Counted from the first letter of the stretch, positions 1 through 9,407 are shown. The stretch: 64,000 nucleotides of DNA from Metopolophium dirhodum (GCF_019925205.1 NC_083565.1:36670241-36734240); one strand, 5' to 3'. Program-made: numbers and translations. Notes: generated from the sequence alone by a model not told the origin.

Positions 1-780
1 ACCGGTGTTGCGTACAGCAGCTAACTTTGGGCGATAGACATTAGGAGCTGTCGTTTGTTTTGTTTCGATCCGCTGATATCCGGCATCAGCCTTGACAATG
101 ACGTAATTGTCTTCTTAGCCTTGACACCACACACTCTTAGTGCTAACCAAATCCGAGTTTACTGCATAACTCTACGCCAAGAAAACGAACGTGTTCTTTG
201 GGTAGGAGCAGTGAGCCCTCCAGGAAGAACCTCGAAATCGTATATCTACGTTTAGTGGTCAGCATTATTGATTCCATCTTGTCAACCGGTAGTGTTAAGC
301 AACTGTTGGCCATCCATCTCGTCACTAAATCCAAAGACGGCTTCATTGCTTCTTCTAGCCGAGTTATTGTGTGTCCGGTAGCCAGAACCGTGACGTCGTC
401 GGCAAAGGCTATAATGCTCGAGCTTGATATGCTCAGGATGTTTCTCGGCATCTCCATGCGCAGCAAGTGATCGTACTATATGTTCCATAATGTTGAACCT
501 GCTACAGATCCTTGAGAAATACAGCTGGTAATTGCTTGACGTACATTTTCACTATATAAGAGCGACCTGTCGTTGAGATAGCTCCACGTGGCTTCGTCCC
601 ATGCTTTCGGAAAAATCCCTTGCGTAAGACATATGTTAAGTGTGCCTAAAATGAGTTCCAATTTTTACTGAATTACATGCTTCACTATGACATCCAGGAT
701 TCCGTCATTCCCAAGCGCCTTATTCTTTGGAAGGCTCTCGGCCATTCATTTTAATTCTGCACAATTTCTCAATGGTACTT
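1..780 (-). pseudogene. R1-clade non-LTR reverse transcriptase, C-terminal side (fragment)
   Basis: Conceptual translation of the minus strand, with stops and frameshifts, gives pieces of an R1/TRAS/LOA-type reverse transcriptase in the correct order. A K-A-L-G-N-D-G-I block (usual form K-A-P-G-P-D-G-I) lies near 690-720. FPKAWDEATW follows near 595, then YLNDRSLL and QGSVAGSTLWN near 490-570, the catalytic FADD near 395-410 and RFLGVEL near 160-180. A thumb-like LSRLMPDISG lies near 75-100. The palm segment between DEATW and SYLND is deleted. The sequence continues off the left edge of the window. The upstream part of the same element lies at 9408-9590, beyond an inserted hAT element. A dead 5'-truncated copy; the clade is fairly sure, the family is not. 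Confidence 0.8.
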
Positions 781-788
781 CTTATAAC
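781..788. repeat. Left target-site duplication of the hAT element
   Basis: CTTATAAC lies directly before the CAGTGTTAGGAAC terminus and is repeated exactly at 9400-9407. Eight-base duplications are the hallmark of hAT insertion. Confidence 0.9.
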
Positions 789-1205
789 CAGTGTTAGGAA
801 CAGGTAACAAAAAAATCATTTAAATAAAGATAAAGATAACAACACTAAATTTTATCTAAGATACAGATAAAAGATAAAAATATTTTATCTAGATAATTAT
901 TTAAATATTTAAATAACAGATAATTTTAGAAATTTTAATTAGAACAACTAATTTAAAAAAATATGTATACCGTCATGTAAGTACACAAAATAATACGCGC
1001 ACAAGAAAACCCATGGCTAACGGCCGTTCTTGCAGGGCTGGTGGTGGGGTCACCGGCCACTTTTCGTGTCACGTACTATTATTATTATTATTAATTTAAC
1101 AACATTGAAAAGATATTTACGAATCTTGTGTATTTGTGTGTACGAAATAATGTTTATTATAATTATAAGTCATGTGCAATTAAAATTGGTTTAGAGATTG
1201 TTTAT

Positions 1206-1209
1206 AGTC
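1206..1209. repeat. Left 4-bp target-site duplication of gypsy element 1
   Basis: AGTC precedes the TG of the 5' LTR and recurs at 8729-8732 after the CA of the 3' LTR. Confidence 0.8.
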
Positions 1210-1617
1210 TGACGCGGTCCCGCGTAATAGTTGTTTGAATTCAAATAGCCTTTTACGCGGAAAGCCGCGCAACGCTTCTCAAACAAACCGCCAATCGACG
1301 ATGGACGACGCCGGCGCGCGACACCCGCGCTGTGAACCGTCGGCCGGCCGTTGAGTGAACCGGATTGCAATGTCACTAGTTTTTCGACGACCGAGAAAAG
1401 AGGTTCAACCCGCGGCCGAGTTCGTTGCACCACCGATCACTGTTGTTCTTTTCTTTTCTGTTTTTTTTTTAAGTTTTTTTTTGCTCATATACAAATGCTA
1501 CAAAAATAAACAACACCCGTCGTTTCATTATTTATTGTTTTTGTGTTTTTTTTTTGTTCACGTGGTCAAAAGACCCCGCACCACCACATCCTCGTGACTC
1601 CTCACAGGACCGCGACA
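1210..1617 (+). repeat. 5' LTR of gypsy element 1
   Basis: The 408-bp direct repeat starts TGACGCGGTCCCGCGT, where ACGCGG and CCGCGT form an immediate inverted repeat, and ends CGCGACA. Homopolymer T runs and an AATAAA near 1505 lie in its 3' half. It is matched base for base by 8320-8728 apart from about three differences. Confidence 0.95.
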
Positions 1618-1619
1618 AC

Positions 1620-1637
1620 TGGCTCCCCGTACAGGAA
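1620..1637 (+). promoter_or_regulatory. Primer-binding site of gypsy element 1
   Basis: TGGCTCCCCGTACAGGAA starts two bases after the 5' LTR. TGG complements the CCA end of a tRNA, and the rest would pair with an acceptor arm ending in CGGGGAG. That acceptor resembles insect tRNA-Asp, but the tRNA identity is a guess. Confidence 0.7.
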
Positions 1638-2281
1638 TCACCGGTAAGTGAGAACTTATTAACTTACCCCTTACTACCACCATCATATACCCTTCCCGTT
1701 GCGCGACTTGGAAAAAAGTCCCCGACGCGATCCGACAAAAACGTGGTTAGCTGGCCAAAACGGAAAAACCAGCGTTACGTAATATATTACATAAGGACGT
1801 AACGACCAGCCACGCCGCCCGATTTACGGACGCACCGACTACACCGCGCGCGACGCTCCAAAGTCCACACACACACGACGTAGGTAGGTAGGAACGCAAG
1901 AGCGCGAGAGGGCAACACCACCACCGCCCAGCACCACCACCGATAACGTCAACACGCGATTACCTGGGACAGAAATACCACATAATCGGACTGCCGCCGC
2001 CGCCGCTCAAAGCGACAGCCGCCGTCTTCCTTAATCGCAGTAGTGGGCCGGATAACGCACACACGCGCATCCGTGACAACACTCTGCGAAAACCGGTTAC
2101 TGTGATCGCCCGGCAAGCGCAATAACAAAACAATAACAACCCACTGACCTACATCCCCTACGCAAATAAACACCGATAAACGGTCAACACAGCTGATCGA
2201 AGGAACGCGACGACCGTTCCACCGACAACAGTCACATTTTATATTTTCCCGTAAACAACACCGGAAAAACAACCGGACGTC
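1638..2281 (+). other. 5' leader of gypsy element 1
   Basis: This stretch of roughly 640 bp lies between the primer-binding site and the gag ATG. It is rich in C and A, with CGCCGCCGC-type runs near 1990-2030. No convincing ORF was seen. It probably holds packaging and translation-control sequence. Confidence 0.6.
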
Positions 2282-3700
2282 ATGTCGGGAAAATATATTA
2301 ATGAGTTGACCGCCGCGGAGTTGCGCTACGAATGCAGGCAGCGCGAGTTGTCGGATACGGGCGCGAAGGATGATCTTGAAATCCGGTTGATACAACACTT
2401 CATGGACCTGAACCTGCAGGCCAACGAAGTCCGGTTTCCGCCTATGGAACCCGCCGGGCATACCGGAAACAACCCGCCAACAGGTCAAATACTTGACGCC
2501 GGACAAAGGGAAAACCAACCGGTCGAATCATCACCCGCCCAGCCACCGAACACCACCACCAATAAACCACACACACCCACACACCAACAGGCTATGGACA
2601 TGATTCAAGCGAGTCGGTCCATAATTAAGGAGGTACGGCAAGCGGTGGAAAACTCGGCGCATGGGCACAGTCTGGAACCGCGACTGACCATGCTCGAGGA
2701 CTGCATGGCCCGCTTTGGCGACGACCAACGCCGCATTGCAGAAACAATGCGACGCCTAGAAATGGGTATGGCACGCCAAGCACCGGAACACCAACCGGAA
2801 GGGACAGCACCGACCCGCCCCCACCACAATGTGTCATCGAACAACACGGAATACGGTACGAGGTACACCGCGGCACGCGAACCGCCGTCCGCGGGTAACC
2901 AGCACGCCGAACGTTCGGTACGTTTCGATGACACGCCAAATTTATACAATGCCCCCTCCTCCACACACACCTATGCGTCACAACAATCGACGCTGATACC
3001 ATACGACGACGTATGTGCAGCGAAACATTCGCTAACGGAGTTCCTCGGAACAACGCCTGAGGACCCGGTACGATTCATACACAAGGCGGAATCGATATTG
3101 TACCAAACGCGTATAGATAGGTCGGCCTGGACTAATATTGTCACACAGCAGCTGAAGGGTGCAGCCAGTACATGGTGGAACACCATCAGACTACTGGACC
3201 TCACCTGGGATGAGTTCCGCGCCGAATTTTTAGAAAAATTCGACAACGTGGAAATACAATCACGACTGCGGGCCGAGATAGTATCCGTCCGACAAACACA
3301 AACGCAATCGCTTACGGAGTTCGTGACACAAAAAAACCAACTCGCGCGCCGCGTCAATACCGGGCTATCTGAAACACAGCTAGTCGGTACGATAGCCGGT
3401 CTAACGCGCAACGAATACCGCACGCATATACGATTGCAGAGACCAGCGACTTTCGGAGACCTCCGCCGGGTAGCTGGAATCCTGGAATACACACCAGACG
3501 AAACGCCCACACAACAGCAGCAGAAACCGGCGTACAAATCACATTCCCAAACCCACCTGCCCCAACCGAAGCCGCAACCGCGTACACGGGACGGTAATGC
3601 AGGTAAACCGCAACCGCCCAACCCGTGCAGGTACTGTGGAGGTCCTCACTGGAACAGTGACTGCCCCGGGAACACGCCGCGTTCGGGAAACGGGAAATGA
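2282..3700 (+). CDS. gag: Gag polyprotein of gypsy element 1 (N-terminal SAP-like domain, zinc knuckle)
   Basis: Predicted structural protein of 472 residues that would form the cytoplasmic particle and bind the element RNA. Residues about 4-37 (ELTAAELRYECRQREL...) fit a SAP-type helix-extension-helix motif. A retrotransposon-gag core lies around residues 265-330 (AASTWWN, W-DEFRAEFLEKF). A single zinc knuckle sits at the C terminus: C449, C452, H456, C461, spaced C-X2-C-X3-H-X4-C, one residue shorter than the usual C-X2-C-X4-H-X4-C. The middle is Pro/Gln/Thr-rich. The ATG at 2282 is the first in the open frame after the leader, and the ORF is intact. The pol frame opens just past the TGA at 3698-3700 with no overlap. 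Confidence 0.9.
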   Translation: MSGKYINELTAAELRYECRQRELSDTGAKDDLEIRLIQHFMDLNLQANEVRFPPMEPAGHTGNNPPTGQILDAGQRENQPVESSPAQPPNTTTNKPHTPTHQQAMDMIQASRSIIKEVRQAVENSAHGHSLEPRLTMLEDCMARFGDDQRRIAETMRRLEMGMARQAPEHQPEGTAPTRPHHNVSSNNTEYGTRYTAAREPPSAGNQHAERSVRFDDTPNLYNAPSSTHTYASQQSTLIPYDDVCAAKHSLTEFLGTTPEDPVRFIHKAESILYQTRIDRSAWTNIVTQQLKGAASTWWNTIRLLDLTWDEFRAEFLEKFDNVEIQSRLRAEIVSVRQTQTQSLTEFVTQKNQLARRVNTGLSETQLVGTIAGLTRNEYRTHIRLQRPATFGDLRRVAGILEYTPDETPTQQQQKPAYKSHSQTHLPQPKPQPRTRDGNAGKPQPPNPCRYCGGPHWNSDCPGNTPRSGNGK

Positions 3701-3705
3701 GTTGA

Positions 3706-4335
3706 CGGACAATTGTCCACGCCGCCGCCTCAAACACACACACACACACAACCACGCCACCACACACAACGCTCGGCAATACAGACGGGGATATAACTAT
3801 CAAACGCGCATCGATAAACTCGGCGTCATCAGATATATCACCCATCAAAAACATTAAAATTCTGTTAAGTAGCAGGTCATCATCACCACACACAACGACC
3901 CCTACTACGGAATTAACACGTACTCATACGGTACACACCCATAGCACAGAGGTAACCGAAACGGATGCTCTGGTAATGGCGGTGCAAACCGCTCCCCATA
4001 GTACCGATAACGCGGTTAAGAACCAGTTACCCAGCTATACATCACAACCACCGTCGAATAACGCTAAACGTGTATGCCCCGACAAAATTCCGACCCCCGC
4101 GGTCGAACTCGAATTTAGGTCAGGCCCCGTAACAGCTCTACTCGACTCACAAGCACAAAAATCGTATGTAAGCCCGAACATAGCACATAAATATGGCACA
4201 CCCCCACACGGACAACCAACTCAGGTACGAATGGCGGACGCACATACCACCATGACAAGTGGTACCTCCACATTCGTAGCCAGAATCGGAGACCTCACGG
4301 TCACCTTCAACGCAGCCATTCTGGAAAATTTGTAA
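3706..4335 (+). pseudogene. pol: Gag-pol spacer and N-terminal half of protease, gypsy element 1
   Basis: Frame 1 opens after a TGA at 3703-3705 and stays open to a TAA at 4333-4335; its first ATG is at 3976. The last third is a retroviral-type aspartic protease. The hydrophobic strand leading to the catalytic Asp reads VTALLDSQA, so the usual D-T/S-G triad is D-S-Q. The protease resumes in the same frame after the TAA with the second conserved block LLGHDFL. A relative at 38.6-38.9 kb has no stop here. The upstream spacer is Thr/His-rich, with a CA microsatellite near 3725-3750. The stop is either a recent nonsense mutation or a recoded codon. Confidence 0.75.
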
Positions 4336-5964
4336 TGCGACATGCTCCTAGGTCACGACTTTCTTGTACAAAACGAAGTCACCTGGGACTACACAACGAG
4401 CACTATCCATTTAGGTTCGGATAGGAGAACAACAGCGTGCTGGAAAGGGCGGACACCCACCCCAACCCCAGCACTAGATGTCGACAAATTAATAATAAAC
4501 GGTGACCACCACACACGCGCGAAACTCGCCGAAGTAGTACGCAACTATCCGGACGTATTCAACGGTAGGGTAGGACGCACCAGGTTAATTGAACACGACA
4601 TCCTCCTCAAAAACCAAACACCCATAGCACTCAAACCATATCCCTACCCACCGGTAAAACAGGCCACAATCGACACCATGATACGGGACATGGAAGAGCA
4701 GGGACTGGTAGAACAGAGCACATCCCCGTGGGCCGCACCCATCGTTCTAGCAAAAAAGAAAGACGGCTCACCCCGACTGTGCATTGATTATAGGCGGCTC
4801 AATGATATCACTGAGTCTGACGCTTACCCAATGCCCGACCTCAATACGCTGATACGTCAGATGAGAGGCGCAAAAGTATTCAGCGTCCTGGACCTTAAGT
4901 CGGGTTACTGGCAGGTCCCACTTAACCAAAACGCGCGAAAATACACGGCATTCCGGACGCGTCGGGGCCTATACCAATTCCGAGTCCTCCCCTTCGGCCT
5001 CAAAAACAGCCCCATGACCTTCGTGCGATTAATGGACGAAGTCCTGAGGGGGTACCTGGACGAGTTCGTCCGCGTATACCTAGACGATATAGTGGTGTTT
5101 TCGAACACTGTGGACGAACACCAGTGCCACTTGGACAAAGTTCTAGAACGTCTACAGAGACACGGGCTCACATGCAACCCCGAAAAGTGCAAATTCGGAG
5201 CCACCGAAATTTCATTTCTCGGACACCTAGTCACCTCCGAAGGAATAGACAAACAACCGGAGAAACTAGAGGGCATCATAAACTACCCCCCACCAACCAA
5301 ACTGAGGGACCTACGGAAGTTCCTGGGCGTTTGCAACTGGTACAGCCAGTTTGTCGACAACTACGCGGACACCATAGTACCCCTAACGAATAGACTCAAA
5401 CAGGGGACCAAATGGTCGTGGACCGAAACCGAACAGGTCGCATTTACCAAAATAAAACGCGCCCTGTACGATTCGCCAAAACTGTCGACGCCAGATTACG
5501 GAAAACCGTTTTGCCTACAAACCGATGCTAGCGAAATAGGAGCAGGTGCCGTCCTTTTCCAACGGGGTGACAGCCCGGACGAAAGGCGGATAATCGCCTA
5601 CGCAAGCAAAAAGTTTAGTGATACGCAAACAAGGTACGCCGCGGTAGAACGCGAGTGCCTCGCGATAATCTGGGCAACCGACAAGTTTAGACCATACCTA
5701 GAGGCCCGCCGCTTTGACCTATTCACCGACAACTCGGCACTCACATGGCTCCACCGAGGCAAAAACACAAATTCCAAGTTAACCAGGTGGGCACTACAGC
5801 TGGCTAACCTGGACTACAAAACCACACATGTGACCGGCGTACAGAACGAGGCGCCGGACATGCTATCCCGCAACCCAACCACCGGGCCACCGGTAGACGA
5901 GGAACACCTCGAGGAACGACTAGTAGGAGTACCCACCTCACCACTCACCAATGCTACTAGCTAA
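4336..5964 (+). CDS. pol: Protease C-terminus, reverse transcriptase and RNase H of gypsy element 1
   Basis: Open frame from just after the TAA at 4333; the first internal ATG is 4342. The product would copy element RNA to DNA. LLGHDFL closes the protease. Reverse transcriptase motifs follow in order: SPWAAPIV, LCIDYRRLN, VLDLKSGYWQ, LPFGLKNSP, and the catalytic YLDD encoded at 5077-5088. FLG and LRKFLGVCNWY mark the connection. RNase H has its acidic residues in LQTDAS, VERECLAI and LFTDNSALTWL. The frame ends at a TAA (5962-5964) between RNase H and integrase; the same frame is open again to 7254. The enzyme core looks intact. Confidence 0.92.
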   Translation, partial: CDMLLGHDFLVQNEVTWDYTTSTIHLGSDRRTTACWKGRTPTPTPALDVDKLIINGDHHTRAKLAEVVRNYPDVFNGRVGRTRLIEHDILLKNQTPIALKPYPYPPVKQATIDTMIRDMEEQGLVEQSTSPWAAPIVLAKKKDGSPRLCIDYRRLNDITESDAYPMPDLNTLIRQMRGAKVFSVLDLKSGYWQVPLNQNARKYTAFRTRRGLYQFRVLPFGLKNSPMTFVRLMDEVLRGYLDEFVRVYLDDIVVFSNTVDEHQCHLDKVLERLQRHGLTCNPEKCKFGATEISFLGHLVTSEGIDKQPEKLEGIINYPPPTKLRDLRKFLGVCNWYSQFVDNYADTIVPLTNRLKQGTKWSWTETEQVAFTKIKRALYDSPKLSTPDYGKPFCLQTDASEIGAGAVLFQRGDSPDERRIIAYASKKFSDTQTRYAAVERECLAIIWATDKFRPYLEARRFDLFTDNSALTWLHRGKNTNSKLTRWALQLANLDYKTTHVTGVQNEAPDMLSRNPTTGPPVDEEHLEERLVGVPTSPLTNATS

Positions 5965-7254
5965 CCGGCTGACAACCTGTTCACCACGACGGACCCGGCT
6001 AACACCACTAGTGGTCCCACAATCACAAACGCTATGCACGTGACATGGCAGGCCAACGACCCTAATACACGAGACACAGCGCGCAACATGACAACGGACG
6101 ACCCAGCGCACAATACTGGAAGTACCACGGATAAAAAAAATAAATACATTTTTACCGACGGTCTTCTGCGGATAAATTTGGGCGAACACACACCCGTAGT
6201 CATCCCAAAGGACAAGACGCAGAACGTGATCTGGACATACCACGATCACGTACTCGCAAACCACCCGGGCTGGAAAGAAACGTACAGAGCGGTAAAACAA
6301 CGGTTTTTTTGGAAAGGACAAAAAAACGACATCCGACTGTACGTCAAGTCGTGTCACATATGCGCGTGTACCAAACCACTGAACACGCGCGCAGATGACC
6401 CCGCGACGACCAGAATACCCCGACACCCCTGGGAGGTGGTTAGCATAGACCTCATAGGCCCCTACCCGCGTACGAGTAGGGGAAAACAATACATACTGGT
6501 CGCCACGGATCTGTTTAGTAGATGGACCGAGGCATACCCCCTCGGAACAGCCACTACAAAAACAATAACCGAAACGCTTGAACGAGAATTCTTTTCACGT
6601 TTCGGATACCCCCGTGTGTGCTTAAGCGATAACGGCCCACAGTTCGTAGCAAACGATATGCGTAAAGCGATCGAACAGTGGGGGGCTGAGGGCTGGACAA
6701 CTCCGGTATATCACCCGAGGGCCAACCCAGTCGAACGCCGTAACCAGGAATTAAAAAAAGGTCTACGCGTGCTACTCATCGACGGCAACCACAACACCTG
6801 GGACACCAAGCTAGCCCCCATTCTTTTTTCTATCAGGAACAGGCGTAACGACCGGACAGGATATCCACCATCGGTACTCGTCCTCGGGAGAGAGGGCAAA
6901 AGGCCGGGGGACTGGATACTGTCGCGGACAGCGGACAACCCGATCGAACAAATAAACATGGCTAGGGTGAGTCGCGAAAACGATGTACTGACCGCACCAC
7001 CGGTAACAGGTGGGCCGACGGACACAAAGTACAAAACAGGTGACACGGTGTACTACAAGGCACACCACCTGTCAAACGCGCACAAAAAATTTCACGCCGG
7101 CTTCGCACCGAAATGGTGGGGACCGGTAAAGCTACACAAACGCGTAGGCAAAGGTGTGTTCACCACAGACCAACAGCCAACACGCAAGATCCACGTGTCC
7201 TGCCTAAAACGCGCAAACACCGCAGCGCCCAAAACACCCCCCACCCAACCATAA
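5965..7254 (+). CDS. int: Integrase of gypsy element 1 (separated from RT by one in-frame TAA)
   Basis: Same frame as the upstream pol; first ATG at 6034. The HHCC zinc-binding domain shows H-X-H...NHPGWKETY and CHICACTK (about 6240-6375). The catalytic core has Asp in SIDLIGPYP, Asp in SDNGPQF (6625-6650) and Glu in NPVERRNQ (6725-6745). The C-terminal part has a GPY/F-like stretch (KFHAGFAPKWWGPV, about 7085-7130) and no chromodomain. The catalytic residues are all present. Because 5965-6033 is also open, the TAA at 5962 is the only barrier to a fused RT-integrase. Whether it is a lesion or a programmed stop cannot be told from one copy. Confidence 0.88.
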   Translation, partial: PADNLFTTTDPANTTSGPTITNAMHVTWQANDPNTRDTARNMTTDDPAHNTGSTTDKKNKYIFTDGLLRINLGEHTPVVIPKDKTQNVIWTYHDHVLANHPGWKETYRAVKQRFFWKGQKNDIRLYVKSCHICACTKPLNTRADDPATTRIPRHPWEVVSIDLIGPYPRTSRGKQYILVATDLFSRWTEAYPLGTATTKTITETLEREFFSRFGYPRVCLSDNGPQFVANDMRKAIEQWGAEGWTTPVYHPRANPVERRNQELKKGLRVLLIDGNHNTWDTKLAPILFSIRNRRNDRTGYPPSVLVLGREGKRPGDWILSRTADNPIEQINMARVSRENDVLTAPPVTGGPTDTKYKTGDTVYYKAHHLSNAHKKFHAGFAPKWWGPVKLHKRVGKGVFTTDQQPTRKIHVSCLKRANTAAPKTPPTQP

Positions 7255-7281
7255 ATCCACAATAGCATTTGGTGTACATCA

Positions 7282-7287
7282 TTTCAG
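7282..7287 (+). promoter_or_regulatory. Candidate splice acceptor before ORF3
   Basis: TTTCAG follows a short pyrimidine-rich ATCATTTCAG context 14 bases before the ORF3 ATG. The second element has TGTTTCAG touching its ORF3 ATG (41362-41367). Conservation in both suggests ORF3 is read from a spliced subgenomic RNA, as env is in errantiviruses. The donor was not identified. Confidence 0.4.
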
Positions 7288-7301
7288 TCGGAATAGCACC
7301 A

Positions 7302-8168
7302 ATGGAGCGTCAACCACCAGCCACATCCAGCACCCTCCAACAAGCGGCGGAACTGCTGGAACGCAGCCAGCAGCTGCTGAGGTCAGTCAGCATGGAGGAG
7401 GGCACCAACACCACCACGGCGGCACGGGTCCGCCAGATGACTACGGCGCAGTTGCAGCGGGACCCGGTACTGTGGGCCGCCTACACGTGTGGGTGGGAGG
7501 ACCGGACCGTCGTCTTCCAAAGGGCGACGAGCGGCGAACCCGCAACCGCAATGCGGCTCAATAGGTCGCGCAGCCCCAGGCGGGTGACTCGACCGACGGC
7601 CACGGCACGACCGGTAGCCGCAGCACGACCGGCGACCCGAACTCGACCGGCGCCACCAACAACAACAAGTCGGGCACCGGCGAGACTGCCTCCCCACCCA
7701 CTGATGGAGAGACCAGTACCGGCACCGAGGACATCAACCATCCCGCCTCCAGTACCGCCCGTCAACCCGCTGCCAAAAAGGGACAACACCACCGACGCAA
7801 CACCACCGGCTTCACTCAACGCCCGCCAGCGCCGGAACAAACAGCGGATGCGGGACTACAAGTCAAAGCAGACGTCCCAGCAACACCGCCTGGAAAAACC
7901 GGCGCCAACACCAGCCCCCGTCCCGCCACAGCCAGAACCTGCGACACCGGACCTCACCGTGGTCACGGTACCGGAAGTGACAAACACTTCCGGAACAACC
8001 GGAACCGCGGAAGAACCAACAGCCGCGACCCCTCAAACCGCGGATATGGAAATATCCCCGGAAGAGGAGGCGGACCTGTTAGGTGAGACCGACGCAGGCA
8101 TGGCTGGCACTGAAGACATGGAGGTCAGCCTCATGTACTTCAGCCCCCCCCACGTCCCCCCAACATGA
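7302..8168 (+). CDS. Third ORF of gypsy element 1, Pro/Arg/Thr-rich protein of unknown function
   Basis: 288 codons from the ATG at 7302 to a TGA at 8166, 47 bases after the integrase stop and in a different frame. The N-terminal ~75 residues look folded: an amphipathic leucine-rich helix (LLERSQQLLRS) followed by a block with L-WAAYTCGWEDRTVVF. Then come R-S-R-S-P-R-R-type basic and Ala/Thr/Arg/Pro repeats and a final acidic stretch (SPEEEADLLGETD). No signal peptide or membrane segment is visible, so it is not env-like. A TTTCAG ends 14 bases before the ATG and could be a splice acceptor. The second gypsy (41368-41904) has a recognisably similar ORF in the same place, arguing for an accessory function such as nucleic-acid binding. 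Function unknown. Confidence 0.75.
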   Translation: MERQPPATSSTLQQAAELLERSQQLLRSVSMEEGTNTTTAARVRQMTTAQLQRDPVLWAAYTCGWEDRTVVFQRATSGEPATAMRLNRSRSPRRVTRPTATARPVAAARPATRTRPAPPTTTSRAPARLPPHPLMERPVPAPRTSTIPPPVPPVNPLPKRDNTTDATPPASLNARQRRNKQRMRDYKSKQTSQQHRLEKPAPTPAPVPPQPEPATPDLTVVTVPEVTNTSGTTGTAEEPTAATPQTADMEISPEEEADLLGETDAGMAGTEDMEVSLMYFSPPHVPPT

Positions 8169-8306
8169 CTAGACACCACCAGGGCCACGTCCGCTGAACA
8201 CAGCTGGAAAAACGTGCCCACGGACAGGTGTCTACCACACCCACCCTCCACACACACCCTTTGCCAACACCGGCAACGGCCGGAACACCACCGCCGTTGG
8301 CAGTTT

Positions 8307-8319
8307 GGGGGGGGGAGTA
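8307..8319 (+). promoter_or_regulatory. Polypurine tract of gypsy element 1
   Basis: A run of nine G followed by AGTA abuts the TG of the 3' LTR. The second gypsy has the same G-run, AG, TA arrangement at 41933-41947. It would prime plus-strand DNA synthesis. Confidence 0.8.
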
Positions 8320-8728
8320 TGACGCGGTCCCGCGTAATAGCTGTTTGAATTCAAATAGCCTTTTACGCGGAAAGCCGCGCAACGCTTCTCAAACAAACCG
8401 CCAATCGACGATGGACGACGCCGGCGCGCGACACCCGCGCTGTGAACCGTCGGCCGGCCGTTGAGTGAACCGGATTGCAATGTCACTAGTTTTTCGACGA
8501 CCGAGAAAAGAGGTTCAACCCGCGGCCGAGTTCGTTGCACCACCGATCACTGTTGTTCTTTTCTTTTCTGTTTTTTTTTTTAAGTTTTTTTTTGCTCATA
8601 TACAAATGCTACAAAAATAAACAACACCCGTCGTTTCGTTATTTATTGTTTTTGTGTTTTTTTTTTGTTCACGTGGTCAAAAGACCCCGCACCACCACAT
8701 CCTCGTGACTCCTCACAGGACCGCGACA
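8320..8728 (+). repeat. 3' LTR of gypsy element 1
   Basis: 409 bp, about 99 percent identical by eye to 1210-1617. The AATAAA near 8618 could serve as the polyadenylation signal. It is followed by the AGTC duplication at 8729-8732. Confidence 0.95.
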
Positions 8729-8732
8729 AGTC

Positions 8733-9399
8733 CATAGATTTATAATATAAAACATAAAACCAGAAATATATAAATAGCATCTCATGTATTGCTCGTCAGA
8801 CTTATCAATTGTCATTCATTTCAGACGCATCGCAAATATGGAAAGAATAGACGGCTGGTTTATCTTTATTTTTCAATGAATAATATTATATTCTATGGAA
8901 TTTTGTTTGGGACGGCGGTGGTTATAACTTACCATCTGTTCTATTATTCGTATTTTAATTATAGTTTAAAAATATTTATAAAATTCTGGGAATTTGACAT
9001 ATTTGTTGCGACAGTAATATACTAATATAGGCTAATTACATAAATTAATTAGTATATTATTTTATATAGTATTAACCAAATACAGAATATGTATTGCTAA
9101 GAAGTAATAAGTACTAAATAGGAATAATTTATACTCTTTTCAAAATAACGTCATATATTTTTAGCCCTGGATTTTATTTCACGTACAAGTTGTGCCTCAA
9201 ATAATAAGAATAAAAATAAAACATTTTCGAACAAATCTAGCTAATTTTCTCCAAAAAATTTATCTTGTAAATTTATCTAGATAAGTTAAATTTTTATCTA
9301 ATATAAATACTTAGATAACTTATATTTATTTATCTAGATAAGATAAAAGATAAAAAAAAAAAAAATCTGGATAATTTATCTAGATTAGTCCTAACACTG
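8733..9399. other. Right arm of the hAT element
   Basis: AT-rich DNA with no recognisable transposase. A 78-codon open stretch at 8789-9025 has no identifiable domain and is probably chance. The last 160 bases carry the subterminal TTATCTAGATAA-type motifs and the terminus GTCCTAACACTG. Confidence 0.6.
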
Positions 9400-9407
9400 C
9401 TTATAAC

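Larger units (their letters stand above)
1210..8728 (+). mobile_element. Ty3/gypsy LTR retrotransposon, full length (element 1)
   Basis: The element has two LTRs (1210-1617, 8320-8728) with TG...CA ends, a 4-bp AGTC duplication, a primer-binding site just inside the 5' LTR and a G-rich polypurine tract before the 3' LTR. It carries gag (2282-3700), an interrupted pol (protease, reverse transcriptase, RNase H, integrase; 3706-7254) and a third ORF (7302-8168). The order protease-RT-RNase H-integrase is diagnostic of Ty3/gypsy. The LTRs differ by about two substitutions and one T-run length change, so insertion was recent, yet pol has two in-frame TAA codons. Its coding strand is A/C-rich, unlike the AT-rich surroundings. 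Confidence 0.95.
789..9399. mobile_element. hAT-type DNA transposon, apparently non-autonomous, split by a gypsy element
   Basis: The termini are CAGTGTTAGGAAC at 789 and its complement GTCCTAACACTG ending at 9399. They are flanked by an exact 8-bp duplication (781-788, 9400-9407). Subterminal regions (about 825-925 and 9240-9390) are filled with repeated AGATAA and TTATCTAGATAA motifs in both orientations, like hAT transposase-binding arrays. The own DNA of the element is 789-1209 plus 8733-9399, about 1.1 kb; the rest is the gypsy element at 1210-8728. No hAT transposase was found in either arm, so it looks like a MITE-like derivative. It inserted into the R1-clade reverse transcriptase that resumes at 9408. 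Confidence 0.88.

Noticed and set aside
2971..3893. Long antisense ORFs opposite gag (216 and 179 codons), and similar ones opposite pol, ORF3 and the R1-type element
   Set aside because: Cys/Val/Ser/Arg-rich shadows of GC- and C-rich coding strands, without domains or start context.
7302..8168. ORF3 as an env gene
   Set aside because: It has no signal peptide, transmembrane segment or furin-like site; the composition is Pro/Arg/Thr-rich and soluble.
8789..9025. 78-codon ORF in the right arm of the hAT element as a transposase remnant
   Set aside because: No similarity to hAT catalytic or dimerisation motifs; hydrophobic composition typical of T-rich DNA.
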